The position numbers were made by a program, and so were the translations under genes. Of a DNA stretch of 63,649 nucleotides, positions 1 through 13,624 are shown piece by piece; the stretch's first letter is position 1; each line of letters opens with the position of its first letter. Below the pieces are notes generated by a model. The model was not told the origin of the DNA. It saw only the letters and a program-made list of their open reading frames with translations, and searched no databases. Where the stretch lies: NCBI GenBank assembly GCA_029976705.1, contig JARVCM010000008.1:1-63649 (forward strand), written 5' to 3'. The stretch comes from Mollicutes bacterium (GTDB taxonomy: Bacteria > Bacillota_I > Bacilli_A > Mycoplasmatales > MT37).

Positions 1-2
1 AT

Positions 3-1238
3 CGACAAAAATTAGATTTAGATTTAAACTTGTTTTTTGACAAAATCAAACTAAAAAAAGATAAAGAAGAATATTTAAAAAGGTTGAAAGATACAGCCCC
101 TTTTTTAATAAAAGCAAATAAATTATTAGAATCTGATCAAAGAATCTATGAAGAAGAATGAGAAAAAATTATTGATAAAAACGAAGGAACCTTTGATGAC
201 CATCTTGAAAATACAGAAGTGAATTTGAAAAAATATGATTCGACTTTAAATGAATTTATTAAAAAAGCCGAAGAAGAAAGCAAAAAAAAAGAGTTAAAGA
301 TACTTTTAAAAAAACTTGCCTCTTTAAGTTATTTTAGTTTTATTAATTTAGAGAAAAAAATTATTGAAACAGTTAATAATAAGTTTGTTAATGAAAAAGA
401 TATTTTGTTAAATATTTTACCAAAGTTAGCGGCAGTAGGAATTAAAGTCTTTATTATTGATCAAAAAAATAATCAAAAAATTTCAATTAATTTTTTAATT
501 TTGGAAATCAGTAAAAAAAAACACGAAATAGAAACAAAAGGAGTGTTTTATTTTTCAATTGAAGCGTTAAAAGAATTGATTGAATGAAACAGTTATTCAA
601 TTGAAGTAATAAAACAAAGATTGAAGAGTACATTAGAAGATAAATTAGGCAAAAAGTGAAAAATCCTTCAAAAGTATTTGAATAAATTACAAATTCTACG
701 TATGAGTAAAAACAAAATGCAAATTACGAAAGAGCAATCTTGAAATTTATCAGTTTTTTTTCTTTTTAATGGTCAAACAATTTTTAAATTAACGATTACC
801 GTTTTAAAAGAGTTAAAAAAAATTGAAAACAGTACTGATCAAGATTTTGAAAAATGATTACAAAGCACCATTGAAAATGAGTTAGGGAGTACGTGAAAAG
901 ATGTTCGAAGTGTTTTTGCATCTTTAGAAAAAGAGAATACAGCGTGAGAAAAAAATATTTGAATAAACAATATTTTGGTGTTTGTTAAACCGCTTTTTGA
1001 TGACCGTAATCAAGAAAAAGTGTATGCTTTGAAACTTTCTACAACAGAACAATTAAAAAATTTATACAAATTAAAACCTTCTAAAATTAAAAAAATTTTT
1101 ACTACTAAATTTATTTCAGACAAAGAAAGGAAAAAAGAAGTTTCCGACCAATTGTATAAATTTGTTTTGCCGGCAATAGCAATCTTCTTTATATTTATTC
1201 TTGTAATAGGTCTTTTTTTAAATCAAGCAAAAAAATAA
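3..1238 (+). CDS. C-terminal part of a large protein with a C-terminal transmembrane anchor (5' end outside window)
   Basis: Frame open from base 3 through in-frame TGA (Trp) codons, joining ORFs 219..587 and 975..1238; C-terminus LPAIAIFFIFILVIGLFLNQAKK is a TM anchor. Confidence 0.7.
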
Positions 1239-1302
1239 TAAAAAAAGTAAAATATAAGGGTAGATATTTTTATCAAGTGTATTTTTCTTATATTGGTTTT
1301 AG

Positions 1303-2538
1303 ATGATTGAATTAAAAGCTTTTTTTCAAAATGAACAGGAAAATTTACGTTTATTAAACTTGCGTGGTTTTGATTTTACTTCTTTGGTGGCACAAATTAA
1401 AACATTTTATTCCTTGCGTAAACAATTGTTGATTAAAATTGAAACTTTACAAGCAGGACTTAATAAACACAATCATTTACCCATGGCAAATGATCTTTCT
1501 GTACAAACAACTTTAAAAAATGATAAAAAAGCACTTGGCATTTTGAAAAAAACATTAAAAATAGCAGAAACAGACTTAAATTCTTTATTATCTAATTTAC
1601 CTAATATCCCTCAGGTTACTGTTGCGTTTGGAAAAACCGCCAAAGACAACGTTGTTGTGCAAGTAAGCGACCATCAACGACTTAAAAGTTCATTATCTCA
1701 TTGAGAAATTGCCATAAAACTCAATTGATTAGCAACTCAAGAAGCAGTAAAAATAAGTCAGTCACGTTCCGTTATTTATCAAAATCAAGGTGCCAAACTA
1801 TTACGAATTTTAAAAAATTTTATGTTGGATTCTCATTTGAAAAATAATTATCGTGAATTAGTGGTACCACAACTAGTAAAAGAAAATACTCTTTGAGGAA
1901 CAGGGCAATTTCCAAAAATGAAAAAAGATTGTTATCAAATTGCCAATCAAGATCTTTATTTAATTCCCACTGCTGAAGTGCCTTTGATAAATTTCTATCA
2001 TAATAAAATTTTAAAGCTTTCTGAATTACCAATTAAATTATGTGCTTATTCACTTTGTTTTCGTCGTGAATCAGGTGCCGCCGGGAAAGAAACGCGTGGT
2101 ATTGTACGTTTACATCAATTTCACAAAGTGGAATTAGTACAATTGACCACACCAGAAAATTCTAATCAAGCTTTGGAAGAATTATTACAAGATAGTGTCG
2201 CTTTATTAAAAATGTTAGAAATCCCTTATCGAATTGTAGAGCTTTGTACGGGTGATTTAGGATTTAGCAGCAGTAAAACGTATGATTTAGAAGTATGAAT
2301 GCCTTTTCAAGAAAAATATCTTGAAATCGCTTCAATTTCTAATACAACTAACTTTCAAGCAGTGTATTTGAAAATTCGTTTTCAAAACCAACATCAAAAA
2401 AAAAGTTTTGTTCATACTTTAAATGGTTCTGCTCTTGCAATTGATCGTTTGATTGCTTGTTTACTAGAACATTGTTATGATGCGGAAAAAAATATTTTTC
2501 TTTGACCTTCGGTTTTAAAAAAATATTTAGTTGCTTAA
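1303..2538 (+). CDS. serS: Serine--tRNA ligase
   Basis: ORFs 1303, 1918 and 2299 are in one frame across TGA=Trp; motifs LIPTAEVPLINFYHNKIL, CFRRESGAAGKETRGIVRLHQFHKVELV, NGSALAIDRLIACLLEH. Confidence 0.95.
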
Positions 2539-4063
2539 AAAGATTATGCCATCACACACTAATTTTTATCGTAAATATCGTCCTGTAACTTTTGCTGAAA
2601 TCATTGGACAAGAAAAAGTAGTAAGTATTTTGAAAAATACCATTATGCAAAACAAACTTCATCACGCTTATCTTTTTTCTGGAAGTCAAGGCGTTGGTAA
2701 AACTTCTACTGCGCGTATTTTAGCTTGTGCTGCTAATTGTTTAGAAAATAAATTAGGTGAAATGTGTCAAAAATGTGAATCTTGTCAAAACAATCAAAAA
2801 TTTTTTCACGATATTATTGAAATTGATGCCGCTTCTCATAATGGCGTTGATCAAATTCGTAGTTTGCAAGAACAATCAATGATTATGCCGGCAACTTCTC
2901 GTTATAAAATTTTTATTATTGATGAAGTGCACATGCTTTCTAAAAGTGCTTTTAATGCTTTTTTAAAAATTTTAGAAGAACCTCCTAAACACGTTTTGTT
3001 TATTTTAGCAACAACCGAAATTAATAAAATTCCTGCTACAATTTTGTCACGTTGTCAACGTTTTCATTTTCAAAGAGTATCTTTAAAAGCAATGGAAGTT
3101 TTTTTACAAAAAGTGGCAAAAAAAGAACTTTTAAGTTTTGATAGACAAGCGTTAACAACAATTGCTAATTATTCTCAAGGTTGTGTGCGTGATGCTTTAA
3201 ATGTTTTAGAACAAATTGCTTTTTCTAATTTGAATCATCAAATTGCTGCTTCTGATGTTATTAATTATTTTGGTTTTTTAGATCAAAAAACACAAATTTA
3301 TTTTTTAAATCTTTTGTTTTTACAAGAAAAAAACAATGTGGAAAAAATGATTAGTAATTTTACTAAAAGTGGAATCAATTTTGCTAATTTAACAATGCAT
3401 CTTTTGGAATTATTAAAAAATCAACTTTTTTACAAAATTAATAACCAACCTTTAACAGTTGAATTGGTGGAAATTAGTAGTTTAAAAGTAATTAATACAC
3501 AAGAATTACAAAAAGTGATTGATATTATTTTTCATACTTTTGCTTATTTTCGTTATCAAATGAAACCACAATTAATTTTTGAAATTATGTGTTTAAATAT
3601 TTTAGTTTTATTGCAAAAACCTTCATCAAAAACAGATTCAAAATCTTTATCTTATTCTTCAACAACTACTTCGGCATCTACAATTGTCAAAACTTCTTCT
3701 ATTTTTTTAGATAAAAACCCTTGTCAAATTCATATCAATGACTTATTAAAGGTGTTGCATGAAAAAAAATTACATTTATTTTCAACGATTAAAGTGCGCT
3801 GAAAGGCACTAGATCAATATTTATTAACTCAACGCTTTCAACCTTTAGCGCGTTTATTTCAAACAAGTCATTTAATTACTTGTTCTACTAATGTTATTTT
3901 GATTAAGACTAATAATGAAACAATCCGTAACCAAATTAATAATTCACAAAACATTCGTGTTATGAAAGAATTTAGTCAAGAATGATTAGGAAAAGAATAT
4001 ACTTTTTTTGCTTTAACTCAAGATGAATTATATAATCTGAAGTTGAACTATCATAAACGTTAA
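2531..4063 (+). CDS. dnaX: DNA polymerase III subunit gamma/tau
   Basis: FYRKYRPVTFAEIIGQEKVV, Walker A GSQGVGKTSTARILA, zinc cysteines, DEVHMLSKSAFNAFLKILEEPP; continues past TGA to TAA 4061-4063. Likely ATG at 2546. Confidence 0.93.
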
Positions 4064-4077
4064 AAGGAGACATTATT

Positions 4078-4725
4078 ATGAGTTTATTCATTGTTTTTGA
4101 AGGGGTTGATCATTCTGGCAAAACCACGTTTTGTCAACGCTTAAGAATGATGTTAAAAAAACAAAACTTAACTGTTTTTAATACTTTTGAACCAGGCGGT
4201 AGTTGTTTGGGGGAAGATGTTCGTAATATTTTATTAAAGAGTAATTATGACTTAGAACCAGTAAGTGAATTATTATTATTTTTATCTGATCGTTATCAAC
4301 ATGTGCAAAAACATCTTTTGCCAGCTTTAAAAAAGTTTGATATTGTACTTTGTGATCGTTATTTTTATTCTACTTTTGTTTACCAAGGACATGCCAAAGC
4401 AGTATCAATCCAACTAATTTTACAATTACATGAAAAATTAGGACTTTTGAAATTAATTCCTGATTTTCTTTTTTTTCTTTCAAGCACACCAAGTTCTTTG
4501 CAAAAGCGTAATATTTTAAAACAAGAAACGGAAGTTGATCGTTTTCATACTCAAGATTCAATTAAATATTTTGTTCAAATGCATCAATTTTATTTACAAA
4601 CTTTTGACAATTTAAAAAAATATATCAAAAAATTAGAAATTATTGATACTAGTCAAAACTTAGATGATAACCTCGCAAAGATTTATACAATAATTATGAA
4701 AAAATGAGCAACAAAAGATCAATAA
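4078..4725 (+). CDS. tmk: Thymidylate kinase
   Basis: IVFEGVDHSGKTTF P-loop, CDRYFYSTFVYQG; TGA at 4705 read as Trp; upstream AAAGGAG. Confidence 0.93.
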
Positions 4726-5645
4726 TTAATATTTTTCATAATTTAAAATTGCAAAAAAAAATTCCCAATAATTTTTTATTGATTGGAGAAATGATGTTAT
4801 TGCAAAAAATTGTGCCTCATTTAGCACAAATTATTGTTTGTCCACAAAACACTAATTGCGCTAGTGGTTGCGTTTTTTGCCAAAATATTAAACAAAACAG
4901 TTATGAAGATTTTTTTCTTTTGCGTCCAGAAAAAAACATTATTAAAATTAGTGATTTAGATACTTTATTTGATTGAGTACAGTATCGTAATTCTTCTTTA
5001 CACCCTAAAGTTTATTGAATTAGTCAAATTGAAACTATGACCAAAGCGGCTAGCAATAAAATGTTAAAATTTTTAGAAACAAATTATCCTAACTATTTTG
5101 GTATTTTAACGACGAATAATCCCGCTAAATTGCTTCCTACGATACGTTCACGGTTACAAATTTTTTCTTGTTATCAAAATAATGCTGATTTTTATAATTG
5201 AAAAACTGATTTTGATTTGAATGAAGAGGAATATCAAATTTTATTTGATTTAAATCCAAATGTTTATTTTGTTAATGTTGAATTTGTCAAAAAAAAGTTT
5301 TTACCAACAATGAAATTGATAAAACTTTTTATTACTTATTGAACAAACAAAACATTAGACGAATTGTATTTATGAGATAAAACACAAGTAAGTGATGGAA
5401 ATTTTTGGTTTTTTTTAGAATTATTAATTCTTTATTTCAAACAAATATTATGGAAAAAATTAACTCAATTGCAAGTTTTAGAACACCAAGGGTTGCATTG
5501 ATTATTAACTTTCAGTAAACAAGTATGATCGCGTCATCAAGAATTTATACTTTCTATTCAAAATAGTAATAACGAAAAAGTTGCTTTTTTATTTTGAGTC
5601 AGTCAAATTATAGCTTGACAAAAACAACATTTTAAAATTTCATAA
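4704..5645 (+). CDS. holB: DNA polymerase III delta' subunit
   Basis: Overlaps tmk (tmk-holB order); Cys cluster CPQNTNCASGCVFC; 'SNKMLKFLETNYPNYFGILTTNNPAKLLPTIRSR' AAA+ clamp-loader features; frame kept across TGA. Confidence 0.85.
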
Positions 5646-5778
5646 CAAGTTTAATTTTTGAAAATATTTATGCAATATTTTTTAAAATAAATTCTTTTTT
5701 TATGAAAAAAAATAATTTATCAATTTCTTTATCAGAAAATAATAAAAAAGTATTAAAATAACATAGAAATATCTTTTT

Positions 5779-7728
5779 ATGAAAAAATCAAATAAGTTTA
5801 ATATTTGAACAATTGTTTTCACAGTAATTGCCTTAATTATTTTGGGTTGATTAATGTACACTTATTTCTTATCTCCTTCACAAGGAATGAGCAATAAATC
5901 TTTTTTTAATAAACTAAACAAAAAAAACATTAAAGAAGTGAAATATGTTTATATTTATCGTGCTAATTTAACTGATAGTGGCACAATTGTTATTAATTTT
6001 GAAGACAAAAACAATAAAACTAACACTATTTCCACAGTTTTTTTAAATTTAGAAAAAGATTTTGTATTAAAAGTTAAATCAAAATCACCTAAAGAAGCAG
6101 TAATTATTAATTTATATCCATACGCTGATTACGAAAATAAAATTGAAATCAAAACTAGTTATCCGAGTTCTTTTTTTGGGATTGTTTTCAGTTTTTTACC
6201 AACCTTGCTTTGATTAGTTTTTATTTTTTTTATTTTTTTCCGAATGGGCCGAGGATTTGGTGGTTTTACAACAAAATTCAAAGGAACGGAATTGACCAAA
6301 TCTAACGTGATGTTTTCTGATGTTGCGGGAATTGAAGAAGAAAAAAAAGAATTATTGGAAATTGTTGATTTTTTACGTTATCCACAAAGATATGTGGCGA
6401 TGGGTGCGCGAATACCAAAAGGATTGCTTTTGTTTGGTCCTCCAGGAACTGGAAAAACACTTTTAGCTAAAGCAGTTTCTGGTGAATCTAAAGTGCCATT
6501 TTTTTCTGCTGCTGGCTCTGAATTTGAAGAAGTTTTAGTAGGAATGGGAGCATCACGAATTAGAGAATTATTTAAAAAAGCTAAAGAAAATGCCCCTTGT
6601 ATTATTTTTATTGATGAAATTGATTCTTTAGGTTCACATCGTAGTCAAGGTATTTCTGGTGTGAAAGATCAAACCCTCAACCAATTTTTGGCAGAAATGG
6701 ATGGATTTGAAAGTAATTTAGGTGTTGTGGTTGTTGCTGCTACAAACCGCGCTGATGTTTTAGATCCGGCGTTATTGCGTTCAGGACGTTTTGATCGTAA
6801 AATTCAAATTACTTTGCCTGATATTTCTGAACGTGAACAAATTTTGAAAATCCATGCTCGTAAAAAACGTTTTGCTGATAATATTGATTTTGGTGCAATT
6901 GCTTCACGTACTCCAGGTTTTACTGGAGCACAATTAGAAAATTCTTTAAACGAATCAGCGTTGTTAGCAGTCCGAAAAAACAAAAAAATTATTGATGAAA
7001 CAGATATTGATGAGGGGATTGATCGAGTAATTGGTGGTCCGGCAAAAATTTCGAAAGTAGTTAATAAAAAAACACGAATTATTGTTGCGATTCATGAAGC
7101 AGGACACGCTTTGATTGGTTTGACAATAAGTGATGCTTCTAAAGTACAAAAAGTAACAATTATTCCTCGTGGTAATGCAGGGGGATATACAATTACTACT
7201 CCTAAAGATGAAACTTCGTTATATTCTAAAAAATCTTTGGAACATCAGTTGATTGGATTTTTGGGAGGGCGAGCCGCTGAAGAAATTATTTTTGGTAAAT
7301 TAGAAATTACAACAGGGGGACATGATGATTTTTCTAAAGCAACAACAATTGCCAAACAAATGGTGGAAAGATTTGGAATGTCAAGATCAGGATTACGTTA
7401 TTTTCCTGGTGAAGAGTATAATCCACTTTTAAGTGGGGGAATGAATTTATCGGAATCTAAAAAAAAAGAAATAGATCAAGAAATTGATTTATTTCTCAGT
7501 CTTAGTTTTGAAAAAGCAAAAAAACAAATTATTACTCAAAAAAAATTATTATTTTTACTTGCCGAAGCGTTGTTAATTTTAGAAACAATTGCTAGTAAAG
7601 ATATTGAATATATTTATAAAAATCAAAAATTGCCCAAAAACGCTTTAACGATTAAAAACAGCAATCCTTCTAAAAAATATCTTGATTCCGGTGTGTTTGA
7701 TTCAGCAACTGTATTTGAAATTGATTAA
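5779..7728 (+). CDS. ftsH: ATP-dependent zinc metalloprotease FtsH
   Basis: N-terminal TM helices, GPPGTGKTLLAKAVSGES, SRH region, HEAGH zinc motif (AIHEAGHALIGL), TTGGHDDFSKAT. Confidence 0.96.
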
Positions 7729-7824
7729 ACTACTTGGAAATTACAGTAAAAAAACAACTGTTTGTTTCTTGAGTGTCAAAAAAATTTGATGTTATTATAA
7801 ATTTATTAATTATTAATCACTATA

Positions 7825-9882
7825 ATGTTTTTTATCAATAAAAATTTTATTAAGAAATTCCTTTTCTTTGTTTTCTTTTTTGTTATTCTTTGTGGGTTTA
7901 CTGTTTATGCTTTTTTAAAATTTTTTTGACTTAAAAGTGAATTCGTTTCTTGAGAAATCATTACTTTTACTAGTGTTTTAACCTTATTTATTTTTTTCTT
8001 GACTTATTTTTTATATTGCGATTATAAAAACCCTTACATAACTAGCACACAAGTTAATTTTGAACATTTATCTAAGATTTTAGATACTCAACAAACGATT
8101 TTAATTATCTTTGATCCGTTAAAGAAAGAAGTAATTTGAACAAATCAAACCAATTTTTTTACTAATTTTTTTCGAATTAAAAGACATTACCTATTACCTT
8201 TGCCTAATTTTTTACCAGCAAAAATTATGCAAAAAATCAATCTAGATAAAGAATTTAAATTGTTGCGAGTTAGTTTTAAAAAAAATAATAAAACAAAAGA
8301 ACAATTTTTAATTTCTTTTTTATCAGGCAATATGCTTTTGTTACAAAGTGAGAAAACACTTTTCAGTTTAGAGCAATTTTTTATGAAAAAAAAGTTAATT
8401 TTTTTATTATTAGAAATTGATGCAGGAGAATTTATTTTGGATCCACAAAACATTTTAGAACAACAAGGTCCACAAATTGCTGCTTTTATTGATTTGAAAT
8501 TAGATACTTTATTAGCAGATTATCACAGTTGATTAACAACAACTAAACCCGGATCTTTTGTGATATTGATAGATAACGAACATTTTAAAATATTTAAAAA
8601 AAATAAATTTGATTTTATTTCAAAATTAACGAATGATATTTATCAAGAGTTTCAAATTAAATTAACTTTTTCCGGCGGCGCTTATGAAGGTTATGACTAT
8701 GTTTTTGATGATAAAAATAAAGTTAATTTTTATAATTTTTCTATTAATCGTGGTTATCAACAATCGTTGCGTGCCCTAAAAATGTCGCAATCTCGTTTAG
8801 GTGATCAAGTCGCTGTGATTAACGGTGAAGAGAAAATTAAATTTTTTGGAAAACAAACTGGGAAAGGGGTGCTTGTCAGCAATATTGATAAAAATTATCA
8901 TACTTTTCTTAATTTACTTGCTAAATACAACAATATTTTTATTGTTGGACATCTTAATGCTGATTTTGATGTTTATGGTGCTGGATTAGGATTAAAGTTT
9001 TTGTTAGAAAAACATTTTTTAAATAAAAAAAAAATTTATTTTGTTGTGCAAAGAGCAGAAAATGAAACAAAAAACGAAGTTGCCAGAATTATTAAAAAAT
9101 ACAAAGAATATAAAGACATCATTCATTCTAACTTTTCTGTTTGACGGAAAAAAGATGTCAAAAATTATAAAAATGCTTTAATTTTAATTGATACTAATAA
9201 TCCAAAAATAGCTGATATTTCTTCTTCATTGATTAAAAAAATGAAAGGAATTTTCATTATTGATCATCATTTAGATAACTTTATGATTAATAAACCCATT
9301 TTCAAACTTATTAATACTAAATTTAGTTCTGCTTCTGAAATTATTACTAATTTTTTACAAATTCAAGAACAAATTAAAAACCCTTTTTTAATTCCGTTGG
9401 TTTTATTGCGTATGTTGTTGTTGGGGATTTTAATTGATACTAATAATTTACAAAATAATCTTGGCAAACAAACAATTAAGTGTGTTAATTTTTTAACTCA
9501 AAAAGGTGTTAATTTATCTGAAATTATTAGTCAGGTAAATAGTTACAAAAAAAGTTTTATTGCCCAAAAAATTGAAAGCGTTTTTGCTCAATCGGGTAAA
9601 GTTGTTTTAAAAGTTTTTGACAAAATTGTTAATGCTAATATGGCTTCTATTCTAGCGGAAGAATATTTATTAAGAAAAGGCGTGAATGTTGTTTTTGTTG
9701 TTTTATTTAATGAAGAGAATGTGATTTATGTATCAGCGCGTAGTAAAAAAGATTTCAATGTAGAATTAGTTTGTCAAAAATTAGGTGGTGGAGGTGGTGT
9801 TGGACGCGCTGCGGCAAAAATTATAAATAGTAAAGTAGACAAAATTATTGATAAAATTATTAGTTTTATGGATGAAAAATAA
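7825..9882 (+). CDS. gdpP: Membrane DHH/DHHA1 phosphodiesterase, GdpP-like (c-di-AMP phosphodiesterase family)
   Basis: Two N-terminal TM helices, degenerate middle domain, DHH motifs GHLNADFDVYGAGLG and IIDHHLDNF, DHHA1 GGGGGVGRAAAKI; ORFs 8200/8560/9229 in same frame. Confidence 0.82.
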
Positions 9883-9935
9883 ATTGATAATTTTTCTCAA
9901 AACATTCTTGCTTTTTTAAAATAAAATAATTAACA

Positions 9936-11315
9936 ATGAAAGAAGATAAATTGACAATATTAAATTCTGATGATTTAACAATTGAAACGAAATTTTTGGC
10001 AATTTTAATTAATGCGCCAAAAATTCGTAACGAAGCATTAATCAAGTTAAAATCAATAGATTTTTTAGATAAGCGTCATAAAGTCATTTTTCAAACAATA
10101 TCTGATTTAGTTAATACTAATCAAAAACCTTTTGATTTAACGATATTGATTGATGATTTGAAAAATAGAGATAAATTAGATGAAGCTGGAGGCATAATTT
10201 ATTTGAGTGAAATTGTGCAAAATTACACTTCTCCCGAATTTTTAAATCGTTATATGGCATCTATACAAGAAAATTCTACACGATTTCAAATTGCAACTCA
10301 AATTAAAAAATGAAACCAAATTTTAGATAAAGGCAATAATTCAGCACAATTATGAAAACTAATTAACAGTGGAATTAATAGTTTAGAGCCATTTGTGTTT
10401 CGCGATCAAAAAAATCTTCAATCAATTCATAATGTGGTTAGTTCAGAAATAAAACACTGGAAGAAACTGATGGTTAATAGTTATAATGTTGGTTGTTCAA
10501 CAAGTATCGCGGCTTTAGATAAAAAAACTAATGGATTTCAAAAAGGTGATTTAATTATTTTGGCAGCGCGTCCTTCAATGGGCAAAACAGCATTAGCATT
10601 AAAAATTGCTATGGAAAATGATTTAAAATTAAATAATGATGAGGACCAGGGTGATATTATTATTTTTTCTTTAGAAATGTCAGAAAATCAAATAGCACAA
10701 AGGTTAATCAGATCTAATATTCCTAATTTTAATTTTTCTCGTAATGATGAACATGATTTAAATAGTGCTGAAGCATTTATTCTAAAATTAAAAAAAATAA
10801 ATGTTTTTATTGATAGTTCAATGGGTATTGATATTTATGCCATTCAGTTGAAATTACGTAATTGAGCACAAAAGCGCCCTATTAAATTAGTCATTATTGA
10901 TTATTTACAACTTTTAAAACCAGTAGGGAATCGTAATTTTGATAATCGTAATTTAGAAGTATCGTTGTGAACACGAAAGTTAAAAGAAATAGCACGTAAT
11001 TTGAAAATTCCTGTTTTATGTGTTTCGCAATTGTCGCGCTATGTGGAAAAACGAGAAGACAAAAGACCGCTATTATCTGATTTGCGTGATTCAGGAAGCA
11101 TTGAGCAAGATGCTGATTTAGTTTTATTTCTTTATCGAGAAAGTTATTATCAGAAAAAAAATGTTGAAAATGATAAACAAAGCGCGATTAATAGTGATCA
11201 ACCTCACAAAGCAGAAATTATTATTGCCAAACATCGTAACGGTCCTACTGGAACTGTAGAAGTGCTTTTTGTTCCTAAAAAATCTACTTTTTATGAAATT
11301 GATCCCCATGAATAA
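9936..11315 (+). CDS. dnaB: Replicative DNA helicase (DnaB/DnaC)
   Basis: AARPSMGKTALALKIAM, FSLEMSENQIAQR, DLRDSGSIEQDADLVLFLYR; frame kept across TGA. Confidence 0.93.
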
Positions 11316-11913
11316 GTTTGTTCGTCAATATTTAATATTACCTTTTGTGGTGGTTTTTTGTTTATTTCCGCTTTTGTTTTTGTTGGGTTGTGGTTGTGCA
11401 ACAGTAAATCCAGGAAATAAGGTTCAAGTGATTGCTTCCAAACAAAACACAAGCACAAAGGAAACAGAACCTTTATCTAGAGAAAATAAATTATTATTTC
11501 AAAAAATAGTATGATTGGTGGGACATAAATGGTTAATTGATCGTGAATTTGGAAAACGAAGTATTTTGCAAGAAAAATTACAAAAAGAACTTTCTAAATC
11601 AAAACCAGAAAAGAAAAAAATCATTCAAGAATTTATCCAAGCAGCCTTTAAAAGTGAAAAAAATACTCGTTACTACAAAGCGGAATTTATCTCTAAAGTT
11701 ACGAAAATACACAACAAAGTAGAGTGAGCTCAAGAGTTTTGAGCAGATGATAAAAAAAAATCTAAAGAATTTTCTTTTGCACTATTTTTTCAAAATGATG
11801 ATTCCAGCAAAAAATGAAAAGTAATAATCACAATTAAAAAATTTATTATGAAAAAAACAGGTGGTGAATTTGATTTAGGTAATGATTTTAGCCTAAGTAT
11901 TATTAGATTATAA
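11308..11913 (+). CDS. Putative lipoprotein of unknown function
   Basis: Signal peptide MNKFVRQYLILPFVVVFCLFPLLFLLGCGC with lipobox-like LLGC; ORFs 11269/11515 in the same frame, TAA at 11911. Confidence 0.65.
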
Positions 11914-11960
11914 AATAATGAAAAAACAAATTATTTATCTTTATATTTATTAAAATTTTT

Positions 11961-12617
11961 ATGAAAAACGATTGACTAATTTGATTAAAAAATGAATTTA
12001 AACAATCTTATTTTATGAAGATGAAATTGTATTTAAATCAAGAATATCTTAGTAATAATTCTCTACCTCCACGAGATTTAATTTTTCGTGCTTTTGAATT
12101 AACAACTCCTCAAGATATTAAAGTTGTAATTTTAGGTCAAGACCCTTATCATAATCTTAATCAAGCTAACGGTTTAGCGTTTAGTGTTAATAAACAAGAA
12201 AAATTACCAATGAGTTTAAAAAATATTTTTTCGGAATTAAAAGATAATTATTCTTATTTTGAAGGTAAAACTGGTGATTTAAGTAATTGAGCGAAACAAG
12301 GAGTTTTTCTTTTAAATACGATTTTGACAGTTAAACCTAATAGTCCAATGTCACATCAAGGTATTGGTTGAGAAAATTTTACTGATCGTGTTATTAAAGA
12401 AATTAATGACTTACCACAACCAATTGTTTTTGTACTTTGAGGCAAAAAAGCACAAGAAAAAAAAGTTCTTTTGAATAATAAAAACCATCAAGTTTTTATT
12501 AGTTCTCACCCCTCGCCTTATAGTGCTTATAATGGTTTTTTTGGATCACGTGTTTTTGCAAAAATTAATGTTTTTTTAATTAAAAATGCTATAAATCCTA
12601 TTGATTGAAGGGTTTAG
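11961..12617 (+). CDS. ung: Uracil-DNA glycosylase
   Basis: VVILGQDPYHNLNQANGLAFSV active site; later SSHPSPYSAYNGFFGS; reads through several TGA. Confidence 0.95.
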
Positions 12618-12637
12618 TTGAGGATAATAATTTAAAA

Positions 12638-13594
12638 ATGCAAAATTTCTTTCAAGGATCACTTAATTATTTTTTCTTTGCTGGTGTTGGTTTTCTTTTT
12701 TTTATTGGAGTTCTTTATTTTATTTTTTTTTGAAGAAAAAAAAATAATTTTATCCATTATTCTCCGCGTTTTCAAATTAAAAAAATTGTTATTATTGCTT
12801 TATTTGCTGCAACTTCTACTTCAGTGGTTTTTATTTTAACTAAATTTACTTCTCTTACTGTTATTCCTTCTGTTCGTATCGCTTTTGAAGGTGTATTGGT
12901 TAAAATTTCCGGATTTTTATTTGGTCCTTTTGTAGGCATGGTGTGTGCCATTGCCACAGAGTTTGGCGTTTTACTTTTTATTCCGAGTTATTTTCACTAT
13001 AAATATTTCTTAGTGTTAATTGCGTTTGGGTTTTTTTCCGGAATGATAAAAGTATTAATTAAAGGAAAAGTAAGTATTCGTGGACAAATAATTGCCATTT
13101 TTTTCGGATTAGTTTTCTTTTTCGGTTTGACACAATTTTTTTTCTATTTGAACTTAAGTGAGAATAATAATTTAAAATTTCATAGTTGAAATGAAACGGT
13201 ACGACTTTTCAAATTAAAATATTTAAGTAATTTAAATTTTATGAGTTTAGTTTTTTTTGGTAATCTTTTTGCTTTTTTTGTTTTATTTGCTGGTGTTTTT
13301 TTTATAACATTTTTGATCAACAATCGCCGTAAACGGCCCAGCTTTATTTCTCTTAAAACACTACGCAATGTTTTACCAATTTTAGTTTTGGCGTTTTTTG
13401 CTGAATATTTTGTAAGTGTTTTTATTAGTACTAGCGCCAATCAATCAGTGTTTGGAGAAAGCAGTCAAAGTGGTTTTATTCTTCTTACAATGGCGTTATT
13501 GATCGCTCCTTTTAAAATCGCAATCAATACTTTTATTATTTATCAAGTATGAAATGCTTTTAATAAACATATTTCACGAAGATTAACCTTATAA
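12638..13594 (+). CDS. ECF transporter S component-like membrane protein (FolT-like)
   Basis: Hydrophobic protein with 'IALFAATSTSVVFILTKF...RIAFEGVLVKISGFLFGPFVGMVCAIATEFGVLLF' typical of ECF S-components. Confidence 0.65.
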
Positions 13595-13624
13595 AATTAT
13601 TTATATTGAATTATTAAAAATTAA

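Noticed and set aside
1820-2032. Minus-strand ORF antisense to serS
   Set aside because: Shadow ORF over conserved serS motifs.
4370-4561. Minus-strand ORF antisense to tmk
   Set aside because: Shadow ORF; tmk frame is well supported.
6964-7149. Minus-strand ORF antisense to ftsH
   Set aside because: Shadow ORF over a well-conserved coding frame.
13180-13440. Lys-rich minus ORF antisense to the ECF S-component
   Set aside because: Low-complexity shadow of a hydrophobic plus-strand gene.
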